From Odontesthes bonariensis (lineage: Eukaryota > Chordata > Actinopteri > Atheriniformes > Atherinopsidae): a stretch of DNA of 64,000 nt. The notes under the pieces were generated by a model. It was not told where the DNA came from, did not search any database, and saw nothing but the letters and a program-made list of their open reading frames with translations. Positions 45,572 to 57,500 of this stretch are shown here, piece after piece. Both the position numbers and the translations under genes were made by a program. Numbering within the stretch: the stretch's first letter is position 1; the number at the start of each line of letters is the position of its first letter. The stretch is taken from contig NC_134527.1 in assembly GCF_027942865.1 (NCBI RefSeq), positions 2,774,976 through 2,838,975 on the forward strand, read 5' to 3'.

Positions 45572-48500
45572 TCAAAATCCCATGCGAGACTTCTTCTTGG
45601 GCTGCGACGTCTGCGAGAGCCCCGGCCGATCCTGCGAACTCTGGGAGGGGGTCTGGGAGAAGCCGCGGCCCGCCGACAGAGCCCCCCGGGGGGGTTTTAC
45701 GAGGAGAGACTGGGAGCTGCGGAGCCCGGAGGCAGGGGAAGGTGGAGGTGGCGGCTCCATCTGTGGCGGCTCCTCCTTTAAAGAGACACAGAGAGACATT
45801 TAAACTTTAGTCTAGAGATGCACCGGTTGCAAAATTCTTGGCCGATACCGATTTCCGTTTTTTTTAAGGAGGTCTGACCCGCCAAAACCGGTTTTTCCAA
45901 TCTAAGAAATCATTAGAATCATATAATAGACACTATATTTGTTTGGCTTGAGTACCCTTCTCCCAGACAACATTTTGCTTATATAACTGCAATTAAAACC
46001 ACAACTAGTGGTAGGCTATATGCTATCATAACCCCCCCTTTCAAGAATAAAACATCACAAATAAGAAATGGAGTTTCAACAGTGCCTCCTGAGCAGATTT
46101 ATTTTCAACGTTTGTGTATATGGCTTGGAACGCTCTCAAACTACTCTGGCCGCGCTGTCAGAAAAGTACCGCCTACTTGGTCATTTGTACCGTGGACTCG
46201 GGTGTTTCATCAGATTTACGAAGCCTTTATCCTGCACTACGCTAAACGGCTGCTCGTCCAGTGCCATGAACTCCATTATTTTCCTGGTGGACTTTTCGGT
46301 GGAGGGTGGCTGCGACTCTGCTGCATCCCTCCTCTTAGCAGTGTCCTCCTTATATCTGCTAAACAAACCCAGGTGCTTCTTTTCCAAGTGGCGTATTAAG
46401 TTTGTTGTTCCAAATGTCTCAGGCGTTGATCCTCCGCGGCTTACTTTTGACTTACAAGAATTACAAACGGCGTGTTTTGGCACAAAGTGAAATAAGTCCA
46501 GATCAGTGACGTGTTTACTTCCTGAGTCCTGCTAGGTTTTAGCAGCGTTGAGCTGCTACACACCGCGCATGCGGGTCAGTTTGAGCAGCCGAAAACCGGA
46601 AATTACGACAGTGACCGGCCGGTCACCGATTGGGGCCGATTGGATATAAAACTGGCTTATTTTTATTTATTTATTTATTTTAAATCGGCGGCCGATTGAT
46701 CGGTGCATCTCTACTTTAGTATGGAGTTTATTTTGTGTCAATAAGTTTAAAGAATACTTTTATAAGAGCAAGCAAAATATATCAATTCAAAAACTAAATT
46801 TAAAAAAGTCAAACAAAAAATACATGATTGCAATTTAAAAAAACTGAAATCGTGTAAAATATTTGCCTTCGCCTCCTTCTCAGTTTTGGTTGTTGTCGTT
46901 TTCTTTGATTACGTCTCCAGCTTTCTCGTTTGCGCTCCCTGACTTTTTGTTTGCGGTTTTGACACAAACGCAGCAGCTACTCTGCTTCTGATTGGTTCTA
47001 AAAACGAAAAGGAAACTTACAATTTTTTCCATAATAACCGGTCCCGGCTTACCTCAGACTGCATCCTGAAGAATCGAGAAGGGCTTCACGAAGGGCTGTG
47101 GTATAGTTATCTTCTGGTTTTGGCGGTAGTTCGGTCAGTGTGAGGGGGTTGGCGTTTTTAGAACCAATCAGAAGCAGAGTAGCTGCTGTGGCCAGAGCTG
47201 CTTCGTACGCTTGCTTAGCTGTCCGTCGAACACAAATAAGCCAATAGGAATGCCCCCGTCGAAAGCCCACCCACCAGGCACGTTTGTGTCAAAACCGTAA
47301 ACAAAAAGTCAGGGAGCGCAAACGAGAAAGCTGGAGACGTAATCAAAGAAAACGACAACAACCAACACTGAGAAGGAGGCGAAGGCAAATATTTTACACG
47401 ATTTCAGTTTTTTTTAAATTGCAATCATGTATTTTTTGTTTGAATTTGTTCTTTTTTTGTTTGACTTTTTTAAATTTAATTTTGAATTGAAATATTTTGC
47501 TTGCTCTTATAAAAGTCTTCTTTAAACTTATTGACACAAAATAAACTCCATACTTTAGTCAGCATTAAAATCATCCACTCAAATGTTGAAATGTGACGGG
47601 TTCAAAGCAGCAGACGTTTGCCGGCACATCATGTCTCGGCTCGAGTGAAGAGAGAGCGACGAGCTGCCGACTGCGCTGACAGCCGAGTGATGAGCGGCGG
47701 CGCTTTAATGGTTCCCATCTGCGACCGCCCGAGGAGCCGCTATCTGTGCGCGTTACGCTGGATTTATGCATCCGGGAACTTCTCGCTTACTCAAACTCGC
47801 ATACTAACTCAGAAAGTTAGTAGGAGAAGTAGGAGAAGTATGCGGTTTCAAACACAGCCTTCTATTTCATCAACACCGGTGTGACAGATGTTCAACGCAC
47901 AATCAGATGATGGCAGTGAAGAGCAGGGCTGTGTTCGAAACCGCATACTTCTCCTACTACTCCTACTAACTTTTTGAGTTAGTATGCTAGTTTGAGTAAG
48001 CGAGAAGTTCCTGGGTGCATACTAGATTCTCTGAAATGTTGGGTATGCATCATGAGGTTACTACTCATACTCAAACTACCCAAGATGCAACGTAACGTGA
48101 CGTCGCCGATCGTCATTTCCTGTCAAAACGGCAGTTTCAAGCTAGCTACAACGAGGGTAGGTTCACTTCCTGTTTTCAAAACAAAAGCACCAATTGTATC
48201 CTAATGGCTTTCCCTATGATAAAAGGCAACGGGTATTTTATTTTGTGAAAATAACAGGAAGTGCGTTGCTCACTGCGGCTAGCTTTAGTAGCGCCGAATT
48301 CGTGGGAACAAAATTGTAAACAGCCGGTATTTTGTCAGGTTTTCAACACGTTGGGGATCTAAACGACTACTTTCTCACCTGAAAATGTTTCAAATGTTGC
48401 TAAAGTTTACAGAGTTTAGAGCTTAAGAGAAATCAGCTTCAGGCCGGCTGATGTCGGCTCGGGCAGGAGCGAAATGCATTGTGGGTAAACACTCTGCATA

Positions 48501-51500
48501 CTGTCTGATCGATCAGTATGTAGTATGCAGTATGTAGTATGGAAGTATGTAGTATGTGGTAGTATGTGTTTCGAACACAGCCCAGGTGTTCTTTCACCTG
48601 CACTTTGCTCGGACCGAACAGATGTTTTTCTAAAAGCCGGATAAGTAACTGCGCCCTGCGTTCATCCCCCCAAACGGGACAGATGTGTGATTACTGTTAG
48701 CAACATCTGGAGCACTGCAGCCTTACCTGTGTTGAAAACAGAGAGCTGAGGTCGTCCTCCGCAGGACGCTTGGTCCTCCTCTGATTGGCTGCTGCGGCCC
48801 CAGGGCTTCGTGTCTGGGACAGCGAGACGTCGTGGCGCCCGCTGGGGGTCTGCGGATCGCCTTGCGTCTGGGACAGCGAGACGTCGTGGCGCCCGCTGGG
48901 GGTCTGCGGATCGCCTTGCGTCTGGGACAGCGACATGGCGTGGCGCCCGCTGGGGGTCTGCGGATCGCCTTGCGTCTGCGGATCGCCTCTTTTATTCGTC
49001 CGCGGCGTGCTGGCTTGGCTGGGAGAGTCCGATTGAACGGCGGAAGGCGACGCTGTTCTTCTAATATCCTTGGCCAGCTGGGCCAGCACCCCACACCCGT
49101 CCGAGTCTGACCACGCCCCCTGACTCGCCGCGGACGACCACCCCGTCGAGCTGGAGAAATCGTCCAGCGTCGACTGGTAGCTGAGCGACGAGGTGAAGCT
49201 GCCGCTCAGCTCCACCCGCTGGCCGGCGGCCCTCTTCGCCTCCTTCTGGCTCCGCCTCCTCCGCCTCAGAGCGTCCAGCTTGGCGTGCTGGTTCAGCCCC
49301 AGCTGCTCCTCCCACCACGCCTGCCACGCCTCCTCGCCCTGCCAGGAGAGCGTCAGCCGCTCGCTCAGAGGGTCCGTCCAGGCTTCCGTGTCCACCCGAT
49401 GGGGCACGGGCGCCACGTCTGAAGCCCCGAGCGCAGCGGAGACGGCGCCGTGCACCAGCAGCGAGCGCTCGGACATGCACGACCTCAGCGCTCGCCTCAG
49501 GGTCCCCACGCTCTGCTCCTCTGATGCGTCACCGGCAGACAGACGCAGCAGACCTTTAGTTCTGATGGTGAAATGCTGAAAGCTGCCGGACTCCTTCTTC
49601 TTCTTCTCCTTCTTCTTCTTCTCACTACTTTTCTGAATGAGTATCTGAAGCCAACGTTTCCACGTGGCCAAAGTGTCTTTGCTGAGCTTCGTCTGAGAGC
49701 GACACTCGGCGCCTTCTTCGCCGCTACGCTCCTCGCCATAGGAAGAAACGACAGATCTGTACAGCCTCGATTGATCTTTTTCTGGCGTCTCGACAACAAT
49801 CGTTGGCCCGATGGCGTCCTCGCAGCTCGACGCGTCCGATGCAACCGGCTCTGCGCCTCTTCTCGCTGGTCGCGGACGCTTTCTGGCTCTTTGTGGAGGT
49901 CCGTCCTCTGCAGCCGGAGGTCCAGATGTGTCGCCATCTGGCAGCTTGAGCTCGAGGATCTGGTAGAAAATGTCTCCTGCTTCTGTGAGCTGTAAGACAC
50001 ACATCGACTCCTCGCTGCTGGGTCGTCTTCCTACTTTCCTCTGGATACACGTCACCCCTGACAACACACAAAAAAACCTGTGAGCTGAGATATCTAACAG
50101 CAGAGACCATGTTCCTCAAGTTTTAGCTTCTCTAAGAGTTTCTAAAAGCAAAATGGGAGGCAGAGCCTTCGGTTATCAGGCTCAATACCGCATACTGATC
50201 TGTAAGACAGTATCCAGAGCGATTACCCACAATGCATTTCGCTCCTGCCCGAGCCGAAATCAGTCGGCCTGAAGCTGATTTCTCTTAAGCTCTAAACTCT
50301 GTAAACTTTAGCAACATTTGAAACATTTTCAGGTGAGAAAGTAGTCGTTTAGATCCCCAACGTGTTGAAAACCTGACAAAATACCGGCTGTTTACCATTT
50401 TGTTCCCACGAATTCGGCGCTACTAAAGCTAGCCGCAGTGAGCTAACGCACTTCCTGTTATTTTCACAAAATAAAATACCCGTTGCCTTTTATCATAGGG
50501 AAAGCCATTACCATACAATTGGTGCTTTTGTTTTGAAAACAGGAAGTGAACCTACCCTCGTTGTAGCTAGCTTGAAACTGCCGTTTTGACAGGAAATGAC
50601 GATCGGCGACGTCACGTTACGTTGCATCTTGGGTAGTTTGAGTATGAGTAGTAACCTCATGATGCATACCCAACATTTCGGAGAATCTGGTATGCATCCG
50701 GGAACTTCTCCCTTACTCAAACTCGCATACTAACTCAAAAAATTAGTATGAGTAGTAGGAGGAGTATGCGGTTTCTCTACCTTTAAGATCAGGACTAGCG
50801 AGTCGTCCATTAAGTTTTGTTGCTATAGATCTGATACATGTCTGCCATCTGGGTGAGACACAAAGAGATCCTTCCTGTTTGATAAACGACTAAAAAAAAC
50901 ACGATCTTAAATTCAAAAAGGACATATTTACATGAAATGGACAGAACTTCCCAATAGTAAAGTATCAAATGACAACAGGAAAGGCGTAATGTGGGCAGAA
51001 TTAGTGAAACTACAGCTTCCTTTCAGCTTTGCACGCCCTGTTCCAGCGTTTCGGCCCATTGTAAACACTCCCTTCTGGGTAATTCTCACTGCTTTTATCA
51101 TGTGGTTTGCAGACACAGCACGCTGCTGTTTCAGTGTGTGGCTTTAAAAACCTTTAGACATGACTCAAACCTTATCCACACACACTCCAAAGCTCCACGT
51201 TTTTACATTTTATCTCATAAAAACATGCGCTGGGGTTCCCAATAATAAATCAGCCCGTTAAAAAAAAGAATTTCTCGACTGTCGCATTGATAAAATCCTG
51301 ATTTTATTTAACTGCAGTGTCAGTAAATAAGATCACAATTCAAAGAGAAAAGATGACAGCACTCTGTGCAGTTAACTTCCACCAGTTCTGGTCTTTGGAG
51401 AGATTTCTGCTGGCGGAATCTGATCAGATATTTCAGAACTCCTGAGTTAAAATGTGAGCAGCCAGCAAGAAAGCTGTAACCCGGAAATGGCTGCAGGCTT

Positions 51501-54500
51501 CACCCCCCACAGAGACAGACCGGATAGATGTTGTGACAAATATTCAAAATATGGAAAGGATGAGCTTTTCGGTAAGTCTAAGGATCGATAAGTATTCGCA
51601 ATAATGGGAAAAATGGATTGTGTTTGTGGCCACAAGAGATGCTCACTGAGCCATTACTGTATGAACCGAGTTGTATCATCAGCATAATGTCTGTTTAAAT
51701 GTGTAGGTGACAAACTGTTTGTTCTACAACAGAAATAGAATAGAAAAATACTTTATTCATCCCCCAATGGGGGAAATTCAAATTAGTCAAGTAGCTAAAA
51801 AAAAATTACAAATATTTACAATGATTGTATATTAACAACAACAATAATAATAATACCAATTCTAGTAAAAATACTACTACTAACTAATAATAATAATAAA
51901 TGACGAAATAAATAAATAAAATTAATTAATTAATAAAATGAAATAAATGAAATAAAATAAAATAAATAAATAAAAAAATTTCTTTCTTTTTCTGTATATT
52001 TATTTATTTTATTTCTATAAAAATAAAGTACAAAAAACAAACAAACAGATAAGATGACAGCAGGGGAACGCAGCCAATGTTTCCTCACACAGTAGATAAT
52101 CTCCTTTAACTCAGTTTCCCTCCATGTTTACACATAAATGTACCGACTGTGTCATTTGTTACCTGCAGCAGGCGCAGACAGTCTGTCGGTCGTGGTTTCC
52201 AGCCGGTGAGGGATCTGAACCGGGAGATGTTTCAGGCTGCCTTTAGGTCTGAGGAGCGCCTGAGGAGGACCTCGACTGAAGCAGGCCTGCAGTCTGCCTC
52301 CTGAACCAGGTAGGGGTGTAATAATCAGTAACTGGCATTTAGCTGTTATGCAGCTAACAAGTGGAACAAACTGCCAGTGGAGATGAAACTTTCACCAAAT
52401 GGAGACATTTTTAAATCCAGGTTAAAGACATTTCTGTTCTCATGTGTCTATTCATGAAATCTGCACGATATCTTTGAACTTATCTGCTTGTTTTTAGAAA
52501 TAGAAAAATACTTTATTCATCCCCCAATGGGGGAAATTCAAATTAGTCAAGTAGCTCAAAAAAATTATAAATATTTACAATGATTGTATCTTAACAACAA
52601 TAATAATACCAATTTTATTTTAATTTTAGTAAAAATACTACTACTAATAATAATAAAAATGACTAAATAAACAAATTAAAATAAATTAATTAATATTTGT
52701 AATAATAAAATTTAATTTAAATTAAAAAAATTTAAATAAGTTTTATTTATTTTTTTAAATAAATCTATCAATCAATTTGAGAAGAACTCAGCAGTTGGAC
52801 TATCGCTGAATTTGTTTATATTTTTTTCTTTTTTTAAAGCATTTTGAATCGTTCTGGACATGAAATGTGCTATATTAATAAATTTGATTTGATTTGATTG
52901 GCACAAATCTGAATCTAAATTCATCAAACTCCGCCTGGATGCTGCCGTCCTCTCTCCACTGACCGGAGTACTGAAGCAGGGTGACTTCCTGAGAACTGTG
53001 GGAGCCCAGCAGGATCTTATTCGCCCTCGTTTCGCCCGGAATGACGTGAGAAAAAAGGGGCGGAGCCTCCATCATGTGATCGGACTTCAGCATGGGCACG
53101 CAGGGGAAACGCTCGTCCATGATGTAGGCCGAGTGCTGACGGGACAGACGGAGAGACGGTGTAAGAATACCTGAAAGGCTGCGACATCACCGGCCTGAAA
53201 CTGCGAGGATGCACCTGCGTGGTGACGAGGTGATGGAAGGGGTGGAGCTCTCCCAGATACCGGCACAGGATCAGTCGCTCTCCACTCCGGCACTCCGAGG
53301 AGCTGCTGATGCGAAACAGCGTGTGACCAGAACACGGACTCACCTGCAGGGACGGGAAGTAAAGGGAGTGAAGGAAGTAAAGGAAGTAAAGGAAGTAAAG
53401 GGAGTGAAGGAAGTAAAGGAAGTAAAGGAAGTAAAGGGAGTGAAGGAAGTGAAGGGAGTGAAGGAAGTAAAGGATGTAAAGGAAGCGAAGGATGTAAAGG
53501 ATGTAAAAGGAAGTGAAGGATGTAAAGGAAGGGAAGGAAGTAAAGGAAGTGAAGGAAGTGAAGGGAGTGAAGGAAGTAAAGGAAGTAAAGGAAGTAAAGG
53601 GAGTGAAGGAAGTGAAGGGAGTGAAGGAAGTAAAGGAAGTGAAGGGAGTGAAGGAAGTAAAGGAAGTAAAGGGAGTGAAGGAAGTGAAGGGAGTGAAGGA
53701 AGTAAAGGATGTAAAGGAAGCGAAGGATGTAAAGGATGTAAAAGGAAGTGAAGGAAGTAAAGGAAGTGAAGGAAGTGAAGGAAGTAAAGGAAGCAAAGGA
53801 AGCAAAGGAAGCAAAGGAAGCAAAGGAAGTAAAGGAAGTAAAGGGAGTGAGGGAAGTAAAGGAAGCGAAGGATGTAAAGGAAGGGAAGGAAGTAAAGGAA
53901 GTAAAAGGATGTAAAAGGAAGTGAAGAATGTAAAGGAAGGGAAGGAAGTAAAGGAAGTAAAAGGATGTAAAAGGAAGTGAAGGAAGTAAAGGAAGTGAAG
54001 GGAGTGAAGGAAGTAAAGGAAGTAAAGGGAGTGAAGGAAGTGAAGGGAGTGAAGGAAGTAAAGGATGTAAAGGAAGCGAAGGATGTAAAGGATGTAAAAG
54101 GAAGTGAAGGAAGTAAAGGAAGTGAAGGAAGTGAAGGAAGTAAAGGAAGCAAAGGAAGCAAAGGAAGCAAAGGAAGTAAAGGAAGTAAAGGGAGTGAGGG
54201 AAGTAAAGGAAGCGAAGGATGTAAAGGAAGGGAAGGAAGTAAAGGAAGTAAAAGGATGTAAAAGGAAGTGAAGAATGTAAAGGAAGGGAAGGAAGTAAAG
54301 GAAGTAAAAGGATGTAAAAGGAAGTGAAGGAAGTAAAGGAAGTGAAGGGAGTGAAGGAAGTAAAGGATGTAAAGGAAGCGAAGGATGTAAAGGATGTAAA
54401 AGGAAGTGAAGGATGTAAAGGAAGGGAAGGAAGTAAAGGAAGTAAAAGGATGTAAAAGGAAGTGAAGGAAGTAAAGGAAGTGAAGGGAGTGAAGGAAGTA

Positions 54501-57500
54501 AAGGAAGTGAAGGGAGTGAAGGAAGTAAAGGAAGTAAAGGAAGTAAAGGAAGTAAAGGGAGTGAAGGAAGTGAAGGGAGTGAAGGAAGTAAAGGAAGTGA
54601 AGGGAGTGAAGGAAGTAAAGGAAGTAAAGGGAGTGAAGGAAGTGAAGGGAGTGAAGGAAGTAAAGGATGTAAAGGAAGCGAAGGATGTAAAGGATGTAAA
54701 AGGAAGTGAAGGATGTAAAGGAAGGGAAGGAAGTAAAGGAAGTAAAAGGATGTAAAAGGAAGTGAAGGAAGTAAAGGAAGTGAAGGGAGTGAAGGAAGTA
54801 AAGGAAGTAAAGGAAGTAAAGGAAGTGAAGGAAGTAAAGGAAGTCAAGGAAGTAAAGGAAGTGAAGGAAGTGAAGGAAGTAAAGGAAGTGAAGGAAGTGA
54901 AGGAAGTAAAGGAAGTAAAGGAAGCGAAGGAAGCGAAGGAAGCAAAGGAAGCAAAGGAAGCAAAGGAAGCAAAGGAAGTAAAGGAAGTAAAGGGAGTGAA
55001 GGAAGTAAAGGAAGCGAAGGATGTAAAGGATGTAAAAGGAAGTGAAGAATGTAAAGGAAGGGAAGGAAGTAAAGGAAGTAAAAGGATGTAAAAGGAAGTG
55101 AAGGAAGTAAAGGAAGTGAAGGGAGTGTAGGAAGTAAAGGAAGTAAAGGAAGTGAAGGAAGTAAAGGAAGTGAAGGAAGTGAAGGAAGTAAAGGAAGTGA
55201 AGGAAGTGAAGGAAGTGAAGGAAGTAAAGGAAGTGAAGGAAGTAAAGGAAGTGAAGGAAGTGAAGGAAGTGAAGGAAGTAAAGGAAGTAAAGGAAGCGAA
55301 GGAAGCAAAGGAAGCAAAGGAAGCAAAGGAAGTAAAGGAAGCAAAGGAAGTAAAGGAAGTAAAGGGAGTGAAGGAAGTAAAGGAAGCGAAGGATGTAAAG
55401 GATGTAAAAGGAAGTGAAGAATGTAAAGGAAGGGAAGGAAGTAAAGGAAGTAAAAGGATGTAAAAGGAAGTGAAGGAAGTAAAGGAAGTGAAGGGAGTGA
55501 AGGAAGTAAAGGAAGTAAAGGAAGTGAAGGAAATGAAGGGAGTGAAGGAAGTAAAGGGAGTGAAGGAAGTAAAGGAAGTAAAGGGAGTGAAGGAAGTGAA
55601 GGGAGTGAAGGAAGTAAAGGATGTAAAGGAAGCGAAGGATGTAAAGGATGTAAAAGGAAGTGAAGGATGTAAAGGAAGGGAAGGAAGTAAAGGAAGTAAA
55701 AGGATGTAAAAGGAAGTGAAGGAAGTAAAGGAAGTGAAGGGAGTGAAGGAAGTAAAGGAAGTAAAGGAAGTGAAGGAAGTAAAGGAAGTGAAGGAAGTGA
55801 AGGAAGTAAAGGAAGTGAAGGAAGTAAAGGAAGTGAAGGAAGTAAAGGAAGTAAAGGAAGTGAAGGAAGTGAAGGAAGTAAAGGAAGTGAAGGAAGTGAA
55901 GGAAGTAAAGGAAGTAAAGGAAGCGAAGGAAGCAAAGGAAGCAAAGGAAGCAAAGGAAGTAAAGGAAGCAATGGAAGCAAAGGAAGTAAAGGAAGTAAAG
56001 GAAGCAAAGAAAGCAAAGGAAGTAAAGGAAGTAAAGGAAGCAAAGGAAGTAAAGGAAGCAAAGAAAGCAAAGGAAGTAAAGGAAGTAAAGGAAGCAAAGG
56101 AAGCGAAGGAAGTAAAGGAAGCAAAGAAAGCAAAGGAAGTAAAGGAAGTAAAGGAAGCAAAGAAAGCAAAGGAAGTAAAGGAAGTAAAGGAAGCAAAGGA
56201 AGCAAAGGAAGTAAAGGAAGTAAAGGAAGCAAAGGAAGCGAAGGAAGTAAAGGAAGTGAAGGAAGTGAAGGAAGTAAAGGAAGTAAAGGAAGTGAAGGAA
56301 GTAAAGGAAGTAAAGGAAGCGAAGGAAGCAAAGGAAGCAAAGGAAGCAAAGGAAGCAAAGGAAGCAAAGGAAGTAAAGGAAGCAAAGGAAGTAAAGGAAG
56401 TAAAGGGAGTGAAGGAAGTAAAGGAAGCGAAGGATGTAAAGGATGTAAAAGGAAGTGAAGAATGTAAAGGAAGGGAAGGAAGTAAAGGAAGTAAAAGGAT
56501 GTAAAAGGAAGTGAAGGAAGTAAAGGAAGTGAAGGGAGTGAAGGAAGTAAAGGAAGTAAAGGAAGTGAAGGAAGTAAAGGAAGTGAAGGAAGTAAAGGAA
56601 GTGAAGGAAGTAAAGGAAGTGAAGGAAGTGAAGGAAGTGAAGGAAGTAAAGGAAGTGAAGGAAGTAAAGGAAGTAAAGGAAGTGAAGGAAGTGAAGGAAG
56701 TAAAGGAAGTGAAGGAAGCGAAGGAAGTAAAGGAAGTAAAGGAAGCGAAGGAAGCAAAGGAAGCAAAGGAAGCAAAGGAAGCAAAGGAAGTAAAGGAAGC
56801 AAAGGAAGCAAAGGAAGTAAAGGAAGTAAAGGAAGTAAAGGAAGTAAAGGAAGTGAAGGAAGTGAAGGAAGTAAAGGAAGCAAAGAAAGCAAAGGAAGTA
56901 AAGGAAGCACAGGAAGCAAAGGAAGCAAAGGAAGTAAAGGAAGCAAAGGAAGCAAAGGAAGCAAAGGAAGTAAAGGAAGTAAAGGAAGTGAAGGAAGTAA
57001 AGGAAGTAAAGGAAGCAAAGAAAGCAAAGGAAGTAAAGGAAGCAATGGAAGCAAAGGAAGCAAAGGAAGCAAAGGAAGTAAAGGAAGCAAAGAAAGCAAA
57101 GGAAGTAAAGGAAGTAAAGGAAGCAAAGGAAGTAAAGGAAGCAAAGAAAGCAAAGGAAGTAAAGGAAGTAAAGGAAGCAAAGGAAGCGAAGGAAGCGAAG
57201 GAAGTAAAGGAAGCAAAGAAAGCAAAGGAAGTAAAGGAAGTAAAGGAAGCAAAGAAAGCAAAGGAAGTAAAGGAAGTAAAGGAAGCAAAGGAAGCAAAGG
57301 AAGTAAAGGAAGCAAAGGAAGCAAAGGAAGCAAAGGAAGTAAAGGAAGCAAAGGAAGCAAAGGAAGCAAAGGAAGTAAAGGAAGTAAAGGAAGTGAAGGA
57401 AGTAAAGGAAGTAAAGGAAGCAAAGAAAGCAAAGGAAGTAAAGGAAGCAAAGAAAGTAAAGGAAGCAAAGGAAGTAAAGGAAGCAAAGGAAGTAAAGGAA

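Noticed and set aside
47049-47270. A 73-codon minus-strand frame within the nested inverted repeat
   Set aside because: Partly formed by the inverted-repeat arms; no recognisable domain and no neighbouring exon.
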